Source: Sphagnum magellanicum
Lineage: Eukaryota > Streptophyta > Sphagnopsida > Sphagnales > Sphagnaceae
Assembly: GCA_021904315.1 (NCBI GenBank)
Contig: CM038919.1
Location: forward strand, 20,315,666 to 20,379,665
Length of the DNA: 64,000 bases
Reading direction: 5' to 3'
Part shown: positions 48,781 through 61,141 of the stretch, piece by piece
Numbering within the stretch: position 1 is the first letter of the stretch
Layout of the letters: each line of letters starts with the position of its first letter
Translations under genes and position numbers: made by a program
Notes under the pieces: model-generated
The model's database searches: none
Told to the model about the DNA's origin: nothing
The model's input: the letters and a program-made list of their open reading frames with translations, nothing else

Positions 48781-51700
48781 AGGTAAGAATTTAAGATTTA
48801 CACAAAAAAATTCATGGGAAAATTATATAATGAAAAATATCCTTTATTAAAAAATTACTTTTCATTTTCACTTGAACACAATAAATGTTTTTCTAAAGAT
48901 CTAGTCATGTCTCTTTTTCTAGGAGTGATGATTTTAACTCATTTTCAAGTGATGAAGAAATATTTGAAAATGTGGATCAAAAGACTACCATGTTTTTCAA
49001 TGTGCATTTTTCACTACTAACTTTGGGGATATTATCAATGCACATGAGATGGGAGGAGGGGAGTATTCAATCCATGGACTTGGCTATTGGTGTTTAAGAT
49101 GCGTTGATCTCAACGCGAGCCACACAAACATTGTTCAAAAGTTTGACCAATTTCCTTTTGGTGGTTGATGGAATTTGATAAATATGTTGAACTAAGATTA
49201 ACATATTAAAAAAAAATGTGCAGTTTATTCCTTGCATAACATGATGCTAGAATCCTTCAAGCATACTTTCAAGATTCAAGCTACTAGCTAAAACATGGTT
49301 GTGGGTGTTTTTGTGTTTTCAGATAGGTGAATGAACTTACTTTGCCATGACATTGTTAGAGGAAGACGAGATTATCATTCTTATCGTGCTCAACCTTTTG
49401 ATTCTTCTCAAAGTAACACAGAAGATGAAGCATATGTTGACATGGAGTCGTCTATGGTCAAGACCAATTTCAGCAGATGCTATTTGAGGAATGGATTTCC
49501 TAGCAAGGAGAGTGGGTGGGATGTAACATTGTTTAAATCTTTAACATGTTGCCATAGAACATAACATGGATGATCATTATATGAATGTGTTTATGGGTTA
49601 ACTAGGTCATGGAGGTGATTCATCAAACATTATGATGAATGTTTCTCACTAAGTATCCGCAAAAGTACACAAGATTTGCTTCTCAAGGATCATCAAAGTA
49701 CAATGTTTGGTGGTGTGGTAGAATAACATGCACCTTGCTAAGAAGGTACACCCAACCACTAAACATTTAGTTAACAATTTCTTTTAAGTACCAGTTCAAA
49801 TGGCACCTTGTTATACAATTGTATTGTATCAACATGTTTCCTCTCCTTTTTTGTCATGCTTGAGTTAGCATAGAACTATTGTAGAAAATACTTGTGGCAA
49901 CATCTTTGTTTCATCTTTATTATTGTTGATAGGTTTTTGACCTACGAATGATGGCATATTGTGATGTAGGAATAAATATTATCAAGAGTTTTAATTATAC
50001 AATTAATTGGGAACATGAAGTGTGATTTGGAAATCTATAACATATGAAATTTTTGTGAAGATCTTTTGCATAATTAAACATATATATTACTCAATTTTCC
50101 CAATGGAATTATATTTCATTATGAAACTTGATAAGTTGAACTTATGAATATTTTATGTAATTATGTTCTTAAAATCATAAGACAAGATATATCAATATAC
50201 CTAATTAATCAATGTTTGTTGCATTAAAGTAATGTTATGATTTTTGCATAAATGATGTATCACAAATGATATATTGAAGTGTTAAGATTTCCATTCTAGC
50301 TTTTCATACATTATTTGAATTTAATTTTTTTGTAATTAAGTTAATTTTATCATTGAGATCATTAATGATGTCAATAGAAAATTCTTATATATATCATTAA
50401 CATGGCCAAATTGAAGTGACAAAATTTAGTAACCACGGTAAATTTGTTGAGAAGATCAACAAATTAATTTAGTTTAGAATGCCACATATTATGAATGACC
50501 AATTGTTGAACTCATCATTAAATTTAATAAAAAGCCCAAATCACATCCTTCATAAGTTTTTGTTGTTTCACAATCATCAATAAGACTATGTGTAAGTCAA
50601 TTTTGGCAAATTTATTTACCAATTTATTGTTGGTTTGTTTATAGAACTTTCACACAATTATTACTAATGAATAGTATTTTTCTTGTTAAGATTATGCATC
50701 ATGTTGTTGATCACACAATCACATGTGTGGACATAATAAGTAATGTTGTAAATCAAATCGCAACACGCACATCATTGAATTAAAAGTTGCAATTTTTATT
50801 TATTTTTAAATGTGTGCATTATGGTCGTGACTAGGTGGATTTTCCAAGAAATAGTGGAATGGTAGAATGTGCAAAATGGTTTGATTTTATGACCATCATG
50901 AAGTTAATTTAACATTATGCACTTTTCACCCATAATGGATAAAGTTCATTTAACACTATCCACTTTTCATTCATAACAAACAATTATGGTGTTAAGAAGG
51001 TCCTTTTAATAATGAAACATATGAAGGTGTTTATGTACACTTTTTTGGCTCTAATTCTTTCAACAAGTAATCAAATGCAATTATTTTCAAAAACATTAAT
51101 GCAAATAAAATGTATGACCTTACACCATAATTTTCTTCATTTTATTTCACATTTATGTTCTTTTCTATTATTCATATAATTTCAAATATATATATTCTTT
51201 TTCATATTTGGTGTTCAAGTCTATTTACGATTAAGGTTGGATTGAGGTAACTTTTAGTGTTTTTAATTATAATTTTTTTATTGAACATTTGACATTAAAA
51301 ATTAAACAGATGTGCATATATGATTAAATTAACCAAAAAAATGCTAGTTTTAAACATAGGTATTCAAAACAATTCTTTAAAAAATTTGTTTATTTAGTTT
51401 TCAAATTTGATTAACTATCCTATCCTTGTTTGTTAAAGTCAAAACTTTATTCATGAATGTGATGGAAATTCAAAATTCAATATTGAAACAAGTATTTATG
51501 AATTTAAAACATAAATTTTTGAAGACTAATTTATTTGAAGGTAGTCATTTCAAAATATATTTGTTTGAAAAATTGTATGGAAAAATGAGATTATTTGATG
51601 GTACTCCTCTTAGACATTTGATCCATTCTAAATAATAATGTGAAACATGATTATATTGTAAGAGTTACCATGGAAAATCAATGTACAATTATGAAAAACT

Positions 51701-54700
51701 TTCTTTTTTCCGAAATATTTTATAAACACATAAGATTATCCACTTGTTTGAAAAAATTAAATGGGGTGACTAATCTTGAAAATAATATTTTTTATAAAAT
51801 GGTTAAGTTATTTACAGATGACATTGTCACCCTTCATGAAATGATGTTGCATTATTTTACAAATGACAATACAATTTGCTATTGATTTGAAATTTTTCAA
51901 TGAATATATGTTATCTCAGAAGTTATTAGATGTTGTGCACAAACACATGATCATGTTAACATTGTATATCAAGCTAGTCATGATATGAACATATAAAAAT
52001 CATATGAATACAATAATTAACAACAAATGAATTTTTAATTAATAAAATTAAGGCTTATTGAAAAGTAAAGGTATTTATCTAATAATAAAAAATGATTATT
52101 TGTCACACAACCCTATCATCATCTAATTTTAATTCGAAATAAGATAACACATAATGGTTAAAACATGATATTGATAAAAATTAATTCTAACCCATGAAAT
52201 TCAAACTTGAAAAAAATGAATTCATCATTTCATTCAATTTTGTGATGAAATTTCATAGCCTAATGATTTTTTTGTAGAATAATGAAATAATATGAAATAA
52301 TATTTTTTTAAAAAGTTTTTGTATAAAAAAGTAAAATTTTCCCCAAATTTAGACCCAAAAACTACCTAGGTCATCAACTATAACAAAAAATTTGAATTAG
52401 TAATGTTTGGAAAAGTTTGTTCTTGCATTTCACTTTTATCATTTTGATCTTTGTGAAGTTTTTATTAAAAAACTACTATTAGATTTTTCATTTGAGTGAT
52501 AATTTTAATTATGATTATGATGTAATATTTTGGTGATATATTCTTTTTTTAATGATTTGGATTTTTAAAATGTTCCAATTAATATATGTTCCCAAATTCA
52601 TAGGGATTTATCATTTTGCCTCATTTTAATTTATTACTTATGCATAAGTGTCTGCTTCTTTTTTTACTTCAACATTTTTTTGCCAATTTGACAAACTTTG
52701 AAATTTCCTTTTTGTGTTCTATGTTTTTTTATTAAATTGTTAAACAATTTTGATCATCATAATTTTAGTGTCATTTCTTTCGTCAATTTCAAAACTTTGA
52801 TTACTTTAGAGATTGCATCATACATGCATTATTTGTTGATGTATTTGATTATTAATCATGATAATGGGGGAAATGTTGAATTCAATGAAGTTTTCAAGAC
52901 TAATATTTCGTACTATCTTAAAATTCAATAATTTCCCAATTATTTATGAGGAAAATGTTTTAATTAAAATTTCCTTCTATAGATGTTTACACACATAAAG
53001 TTGGGTTGTAGTCATGCATCAATGGGAACTTTACATGCATGTTAATACAAACACCATGATTCATTACCTTTTAATTTGTCACAAGTGTCATGGTTAACTT
53101 TTTAAATATCTATCTATCTATAGTCATTATTTTCAAACAAAATCCTTCACATTAATCCTTCACATTCACATTTAAACAAAAACACATTCAAGAAATTATT
53201 ATTAATACCTTGAAAGCATAGAATTACAATTGGTCATCTACCTCCCAAATAAAATAGACTAACATCTTTTTTTCCATCATTGATAAGATTTATTATGCAT
53301 TAAATCAAGGATTAAAAAGGTTTCCAACTAACTAACAAGGGATTTTAATGCAAAAACAAAAACTTTATGGGTACATTCACAAGTAAATGAGCCATAAAAC
53401 ATATAACCAATGTTTGGTTTTTCATGTTTTAGTGTTAAAAATTGTATTAATATTGAATTTTTTTAAAAATGTGTAGTTTATATGATCTGGTTTTTAATAT
53501 ATTATGAAAACTTGTGAAATAATTTGAAATGAATCTAATGAGGATAGAGTACTAAAAGCCATTCTAACCAATGTTTTTATTACTTAATGTACTCCTAAAT
53601 GATTTTTTAAGGATTTGAAAATGACCTCTAGGGAGATTCCTAAAATGTATTTATAATGCAACATGTTTTTGGGTCAATTTTTTTAATAACTTACAAATGG
53701 AATATTTTAAATATATGTTAAGAGTATTTTTGCATAAATAGTCACATAAGTCCTTATTCAAGGGTCACCTTTAATTCATTAATCTATGAATTCATATGTT
53801 GTTGTTGTTAATACATGATGAACCATTCTTGAGCAATTATTCCAATGATTATCCCAACAAGATTGTAAATAAGACTGTGGTATAACATGACATGTTTTCT
53901 AGTAACTTGATAAATAGTAGAAACCCTCTAAAAATTTCCCAAAAAAGGATTGCAAAACAAACCTTCAACAATTGAAATAGTTAACTTTATTTTTAAATGG
54001 AAAAGTCATCAAAGCATCAAGAATTTTTTTTATAAAATTAATGAAAGCTTCATCAACTTTTGCATGTTCCCTGTTGAATCATTGCATTATTCACATCACT
54101 TGGACAACATTTTTATAAAAACACACACACACACACACACACCCTCCTCTTCAAAATACTAATTCTAAAAGCATATTCCTTCCTACTATAATTCAAAGGG
54201 GAGGTGGGAGGTGTGACCTCCTTTTCTTTTCTTGCTAGCTTACCTACATTTAAGGAGGATTATGAACATATCTTTTTTGAGCTTGTAAATATGAACTCGT
54301 TTGTGATTAGCATGCTTGTATAACCTATTTGAATGTGTTATAACCCATCAACTTTCCCAAAACACCCTCTTCAAAATTTCAATGTGTTTTTACACACACA
54401 AACTTTTGCACATTCATAATCAAACTCATTCTCATACACGCGCACAAACACTCAAACACAAATGATTACTTTCACATGTTTACTAAATGGGGAAAATGTA
54501 CTTTACGACATTTTTACCATTCATTATTAACATGAAATAATAGTGAATGGTAACAAAGTCTAATTGTCCACATCAAACATTTAATGCAAAAAAGGTTTTT
54601 GGTTTGTTTTTGTTAGAACAATTGTAAATTTGGTGCTCATTAGATAAGGTGGTATAATTTTTTGAAAGGTGGTATAATAACCATATATATTTGGATTTTG

Positions 54701-54900
54701 AAGGCCCACCTAATTAGCTTTCATGGGAAATGGTCAAATTCCATTATGAATTTAAAAAGCTAACGATCCATAACCAAAGTGAATGGGCTAGGATAAAAAT
54801 GAAATAACCCAAACAATTATGAGGCATTTTCATTTTGTTTTGGTGTTGAATTAATTGGTGTATGCCATCACCGTCAAATTGAGTAGGATAGCTCCCAACC
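48781..54900. other. AT-rich spacer
   Basis: Mostly low-complexity AT-rich DNA. A better-composed open stretch at 49331-49564 (MNLLCHDIVRGRRDYHSYRA) has no family resemblance that I recognise and may be a transposon relic. An (AC)n run lies at 54119-54141. Nothing else is supportable. Confidence 0.5.
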
Positions 54901-54939
54901 TTAAAGTATTCCGATCAATGTGTAATTAAAAAGGTTATC

Positions 54940-55450
54940 CTTATAAAGGTCATCACAAAATGGGAACTAAAGTGAACCAAACCTTGAACTTTTGAAAAGC
55001 TTCTTCTTGTGTATCACCTCAAATGTATTAGTTTACAAGGGTGTTTTTCAAATCAAATGGAAAAATTGAATCACCATTGGTATAAACAATCCTTCCCATT
55101 AAGAGCAATCCCCCTGAAAATGTTGTTTTAATCTTGTTATCTTCATTCAATGGCAACTAATGGTAGTCATAATGTAAATCCAAAGTGTTGAACACCATGG
55201 CTTCCCCAAGGGCATCAAAGATTTCTTCAAATAGGGGATGGAACTTTTGTTAGAACATGTCAACTTGTTCACCAATCTATAATCTTCACAAATGTGGTGG
55301 ATTTTCCAATTATAAAAAATGCCCTTGGTTGGCATCATTGTTGTTGAAGGATACTCACCATTAGACAATTTTACCAAATTAGTTTTTAGCAATTTTTCTC
55401 TTTGAGCTTAAAGCAATAACTTTACAATATTTGTCATGATTCTCACATTT
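54940..55450 (-). pseudogene. Ty3/gypsy reverse transcriptase relic
   Basis: Read on the minus strand, with stops and missense changes: ICEDYRLVNKLTCSNKSSIP (cf. CVDYRALNK.T...YP), then VFNTLDLHYDYH, then LPLNEDNKIKTTF, then, after more decay, FPFDLKNTL, then DTQEEAFQKFKVWF. The order matches the palm and the start of the RNase H connection of plant gypsy polyproteins. An in-frame stop replaces the Gln after DYH and the catalytic YMDD region is not visible. This is a non-functional remnant. Sequence up to about 55860 may belong to the same element, but I could not confirm it. Confidence 0.75.
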
Positions 55451-56333
55451 CACCTCTTATAATTAGTAGACCAATATCCAATTCCCATGTTTTTGTAATC
55501 ATTTGTACATTGGGCTAAGGTGATGGAATATCCCTATACTTGAGGTTGAAGGTATGGACTATGATTGTTATGCAAAATGTGGGGTGGTGTCAAATTGTGT
55601 TGGCACCTTCACATCACCAACTTCCTTTACATCACCCAAAAATCCCTCTTGGCATTCTTAATCCCATAATTGCCAAGGATGTACAACTTGATTTGTCTAA
55701 CATCACCCCTTGCTTGCATTGACATGATTGTCCTAGTTGTGAATGCAGTGTAATGAAAGTAGGGTGATGCATGGGTTTAATTGGACAATTTATTTTTGTT
55801 TTGCCAAATCCAAACTTAAAATCCATGTGAACCAATTAAGATTCATAACATGCCCCAATATGTGCGTGCCTATTTACACCTTTTGAAAGATTTAACATTG
55901 TAATACTGCTTGTGAAAAACCCCATGGCTTGTTCCCTTTAATTGGCATTATGTTCCTCGATGCACGATGAATTGGCATCTCAAATCATGGTTGGTCATGC
56001 ATCCCAAAATGCATGAGATTGAGGAAAATTTTAAAACATTAGTAAGGTTATTTGTGAAAGTCCCACCCTATTAACCACAACTAAACATGTTTGATTGACG
56101 TCTTGGATCCAATATGTTGTCCACCAAGCACATGGGTGGCCTTGGAGTGAGCTAATATGTTCACTAGATCACCTTTATTGGTGTTAAGTTAATCCACATC
56201 CATCAAAATTGATGGGCATATGAATCGACTGTTGCACGTCCACATGTACACTAACTCATTGATCCAAGCCCAAATTATTTCTATAATTTCATACAATCAT
56301 CAAGAATAAGATTTTGATGCTTTCAATCAATTG

Positions 56334-56364
<31 letters not shown>

Positions 56365-57530
56365 TCTAACAAATGTCTTCGCTTCATGTTATTTAAATGA
56401 GAATGATTTTATTTTTCCTAACTTGAAGTTCCATTCTTTGAACTATAAGTTGAAATGCAAAAGATTGTTATATAGTGTCTCTTAATTGCTTCATAAAAGA
56501 CTAGCAAACTTAAAAATTTTTAAAACAACAATTTCTTCATTCATCTTTTATATTTTTTGACATTAAAGCACAAATGCATAGTAACCATAAATGTAAGTTG
56601 CAAGATTTACAAAAATCTATAACCATGTGTCACATGGCTTCACATATCCTATGCAAATTTGAAAAGGAATTGAAAATCTAGATCTATTGAATGGTGGTAA
56701 CGCATACATGTGACATGACTACATGAATTAATACCATACACAAGTTGAAAAATAGTTATCGATTGAATGTTACACTTTTTGCTAATTATATGGTGATTGC
56801 CTCTTACAACTCTCATGCAACTTGCTTGCAAAATCAAAATACAATTCAATTTATTGGATTGCCCAATAAGCTTAGTTTCACATATTTTTTGGCACCCATA
56901 TTCAATACATGGGGGGCTGCCAAAGAATATGTTGAGGGATGTTACAAATGCTATAAAAGTTAATGTTTTCAATAGATGAAAATTAAATTTCATGTTCTAG
57001 AATTAATAGAAGTGGAAATAATTTCATGAGTCAAAAATTTTTATGATCATGGATTATGAATGTCTAGTAACTAAATCTTTTCTTTGAAATCATTTAACTT
57101 TTAAATATATAAACCTCATCATCAATAGTGCAAAGTAACATGAAGCCCAAGTGATTTTATATTGATTAATAATTTAGTCCATGTGTGCAAATAAAGTTTT
57201 AAAAATCACACACAACAAAAAAAATATCTGGCAATGATTTTTTTTTGGGGGGCAAAGTCTTCATTCTTTCAGGGTTGGAATTCTCATAATTTTCGAGCGC
57301 ACAAAAATCTGATTTCTACCTATACTTAAGGGTTTCAAAAATCAACAAACATGACCCAAATTTGGCAGATTATGGAAAAAAAATAAAATTAGCTAGTGCC
57401 ATATTTCTGTAGTGGGATTCCAAACTTCCAGTAGATAGCCATTAATACACTTGGAATGAAGCTTAAAAATTTTGAACAACTTTAATATCATTACAAGTTC
57501 ATAACCAAAATGTGGCTAATGTACCTTCTT
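55451..57530. other. Spacer, probably part of the worn gypsy element on its left side
   Basis: Contains a run of about 24 A near 56335 and AT-rich DNA. No intact coding sequence or clear terminal repeats. Confidence 0.4.
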
Positions 57531-57531
57531 G

Positions 57532-57668
57532 TGGATGATGATGATGATGATGATGATGGCCACTATGTTCTAAATCTCAATTTTGAGGAGGGGAGGAAAA
57601 AAATGAGGATGATGATGATGATTGCCACTATGTTCTAAATCAAATTTTGAGGAGGGGAGGAAAAAACA
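57532..57668. repeat. Two-copy ~68-bp tandem duplication with GAT repeats
   Basis: Each copy has a (GAT)n run, then GCCACTATGTTCTAAATC, then TTTTGAGGAGGGGAGGAAAAAA. The copies differ mainly in GAT number. Confidence 0.85.
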
Positions 57669-58149
57669 AGTCTTCTTCCCATGCAAATCTGGCTTGAAAA
57701 AAAATGATACCCATAAACTAAACTTAAGATTTCAAGGACAAGAAACTTGAAAGAAAGAAAGGAAGAAGAGGATGGATGGCATTTTGGGGAAAGGAAATGA
57801 ATTGTCACAAGATGTTTACTTAGTCAAAAGCCCATTTGAGATGGGCCAGACAACAACAACACACCATATCATGTCTGGGGCTCCCTTTGCCCCCCCAAGT
57901 AAAGAAGACTTGTTGTGTCTTGATTCTCCAGTAGTACACAACACTAGTAGTAGTGTCTTTAACATATTCTGCTGCTGCTATTGTGGGACCTAGAAGAAAC
58001 AAAATATGTGTAAGTAGTTTTGTCTTATGATCTTACACGCTTTGTTGCCTCTCTCAACCCACTACTACTACACTTTGGCTTATGTGTGCAATCTTTGAAT
58101 GATTCAAAACGGAGATCAAGCTGCTGCTGTGTTCCTTGCAGTCATTACA
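57669..58149. other. Spacer with a small uncharacterised open frame
   Basis: An open frame of 73 codons at 57772-57993 (starting MDGILGKGNELSQDVYL) has balanced composition but no recognisable motif. I would not call it a gene without transcript support. Confidence 0.3.
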
Positions 58150-58444
58150 GATTCATGACTCTCTCTCTCTCACAAGCCAGCTGCTGATTCAAGCGTTTTT
58201 TTTTTTTTTTTTTTTTGTTGGGTCAGATTTTTCTTAGTTTCTCAGCTGCATCTAGATTCATGCCTCTCTCACAAGCCAGCTGCTGATTCAAGCGTTTTTC
58301 TTTTTTGGTCAGATTTTCTTAGTTTCTCAGCTGCATCTAGATTCATGCCTCTCTCTCTCAAACCAGCTGATTCAAGCGTTTTTTTGTTCATTCAACTCGT
58401 TGGTTGGGTTGTCAGATTTTCTTAGTATCTGAGCTGCATCTCTT
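58150..58444. repeat. Three-copy ~85-105-bp tandem repeat upstream of the 59121 gene
   Basis: Three units, each running GATTCATGCCTCTCTC, then AGCCAGCTGCTGATTCAAGCG, a T run, GGTCAGATTTTCTTAGTTTC, then AGCTGCATCT. T-run length varies (about 21 in the first unit). This is probably promoter or 5' leader DNA. Confidence 0.85.
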
Positions 58445-59120
58445 TCTGCAAGGGATTCGAGGAATACTCTTTAAAGAAAAAAGCGTTCAAATCCTCCACT
58501 TTGCAAAACTTGGTTCGTCACCATAATATACTTTATGAGCTTCATGTTTCTGAGGATGACTTCTGGGTTTTCTCTGGAAATTTGACTTGTCTCTGTTGTA
58601 GGGATACTGCAACAACCCTCGAGATATTCCACTGATATATAGCAGCTGCAGAACGTGATCTGTGTGTCTCGAGTTTATTGCAGAAGTATTTATTCTCGAT
58701 CTTAGTGTTTGCAATCTAGAATATAAGGATCCTCTAATGCTGCTTCTGTGTGTGGGCTTCTAATCTACGAATTTTAACAACTCTCCATGTTTTGCAGTTC
58801 GATCTCCTCAAAAACTTATAGAAAGCCCACTAAGGCCATTATTTTCTTCTGTCGTGATCTGAGACTAGATGAAGATGCTCCAGATATTTGGATTACTGGT
58901 GTTGATTAGAGCGTAGATCGCTGACTTGGAAAGATTTAATCGCAGACCTCGACCTTGGTTCAAGCTTTGAACACTGGAAGATTTAGTACTATAGCGTCCT
59001 GCTCTAATTCAGAAACTCCAGTGCGGATCAGTTCAGAGTAACAACTCTTGGAGATAGCTTCAAGCATTTGGATGTTCTGAAACGAAAGATATCTAGTTCG
59101 TCACTAGCAGCATCTGAATC
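58445..59120. promoter_or_regulatory. Probable 5' leader or promoter of the 59121 gene
   Basis: Balanced composition with no supportable exon; it leads into the ATG at 59121. No distinct TATA element could be assigned with confidence. Confidence 0.35.
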
Positions 59121-61125
59121 ATGAAGCTGGAAGGACTCAGCCGTGGAATTAATCTCAACAGCTTCGTGTCTAACGTTGTAATAGGCCTGTACCATCTGCT
59201 AGCAGCTGTGTGTGGCATCAGCAGCAAAATTCCCTCGTCATGGAAGAAACTTTTTGCAGCTCCAGCAATCAAAATAGAAAACCAAGCCTCAGTGGATGCG
59301 GAACTCAAGGGGAAACATGCATCGGAGGTCGACGACGGAGATGGATCGCTAGAATCGGGCTCAGCAGAGAACGACAGTGCGTTTTTCGAGAGGCTGGATT
59401 TTCTGGAACAGAGGTGGAGAGAACGTAGGGGAAGAGAAGATTCTGAAGCGGACTTTCATGAGACCACCGGACCACATTACCCCTGTGCACTGATGTTGTC
59501 ATTCACTTGCGGCCTCTCAGAGATGCAGGAAAGGAAATGGGTTGAGAGGCTCAAGAATCTCTATGGTTTTGCTCCGCAAGTTGAGAGATTAGCGTTCTCC
59601 ACTGTTGTACAGACACAAGCATGGACGTATGATGATCTTCTATGTCATGCAGAAATTATTCTTCTGCAGGCTAATGAGGATGATGATCGCAGCACTTTGC
59701 AGTTGGATAGTTGGGGACTCTTGCTCAACTCCACTGGTAAGCTGGTATGCTTACCGCAAGAATAGCATGATTCTCTGCAAAAAACATTAGCCATAATTTG
59801 TATCAAACCCAAAGAAAGAGACAAAGTCCTTTCTGCAGAGCTTTGTGTCAATAGGAAAATTATCTTGCTGGTGGGTTAGACCAAGCATTCAGCTTCCTCC
59901 TCTTCACCTTGTTGTGGTATGGTGTAAAAAACTGGATTCAAAAAGACAAGGAGAAGCCGGTCAGTTGTGCATGTTTGCAGATACTGTGACACCCTTCTTT
60001 TCTTCCTGCTGCACACCAACTGCATCACTCCTCTCCTAAATGTTTGCGTGAACACAATCAATCCAGATCTTGATGGGCTTTTGATGAATTTCCTGCTAAC
60101 CCATGATCTGATGTGCTGGTATGACCAGGGAAACAGGTAAAGCTGTTGAAGCTTCAGGGGATTGATGTGCCTGTCATCACCAGTGTGGTTCAAGTATGTG
60201 GTATGTAAGCACAAACAAGTTTTGTTTATGAGTTTTCTGTTTGTGTTTGCTGTGTCATGTACATGTTTGCCTTCTTCTATTCATGTGCATTTCTGTGCAT
60301 CTATATTTCAGATCTTTCAACCACAAAAACATTTGCTCCTCCACTTGATCCCCTGCCGTCCCCATAACCTTAGATCCCCCAATTTAAAGCCAGCTATGTC
60401 CAGAGTCCATGGAGACAAGTGGCCTATGGATGCTGCAGCCTGATACAGATTGAACAAATCCTGATGTTTTCTTGTGGTCAACCTTAAAGAGCTTTGCATA
60501 TGGCCAGTGGCAATGCATATGATTCTATTGGATTGGGATAACAGTTCCTCAAATTTCTTTAACTTGCAGCTGATACACTGGAAATAGAAGGTGTCCACTT
60601 GGAAGGCGTGCAGATATTGGCTTCGACAAATGATCATATCACAAACTTGTTGTCCATATCACGGATTTCAAGGGTAAGAAACATACCTCCATTCCAGCGC
60701 TACCGAGTCTCTTTTTCTTTTTCTGGGTGTCTGGTCTGACTCATTATACTTTGCCCAGAACATCAAGAAAAGGATTTAACAAGTGCAACTGGTGTTGCTG
60801 GGTTTGACAGGGAACAAAAGGACCAGTGCTGACAGTACAGTGTCCTTCAGAATATCACAACCGAGGACTGCAAGTTTATGCTGCCAAGCCTGTGAATATA
60901 GATGGCTCTTACATATCCGTACATAGTGAACCTGCACATGTATCGGTTGTTGATGTTAGTGAATCAAGCCTTGGTATGATGATCAAGACACCTTTGCCTC
61001 TTCCCATCCCCGCCATCTATGAACTTGATAGCTGTCTCTATCTTGAAATTGCAGTTTGGTCCATGGTTGGAGTCACTCTTTTGCTTATCTTTAGGAGACT
61101 ACTGAGAAAAGGTTTGCAGCTATGA
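59121..61125 (+). CDS. Unrecognised membrane-associated protein upstream of the SDP1-like gene
   Basis: Four exons: 59121-59736, 60129-60200, 60570-60673, 60811-61125 (1,107 nt, 368 aa), in phase throughout. I do not recognise the family. The first exon has an N-terminal hydrophobic stretch (VVIGLYHLLAAVCGI), then an acidic and charged region (residues about 60-115), then a folded-looking part (YPCALMLSFTCGL, RKWVERLKNLYGFAPQVERL). Exons 2-4 read VKLLKLQGIDVPVITSVVQV, TLEIEGVHLEGVQILAS and PVLTVQCPSEYHNRGLQVYA, giving a beta-rich look. A single transmembrane helix (EIAVWSMVGVTLLLIF) near the C-terminus is followed by basic residues (RRLLRKG). The SDP1-like start codon lies 16 nt after the stop. 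A GT...AG pair could fuse the two frames. Function unknown. Confidence 0.75.
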
Positions 61126-61141
61126 GTGTAAAGAGGGCCGC

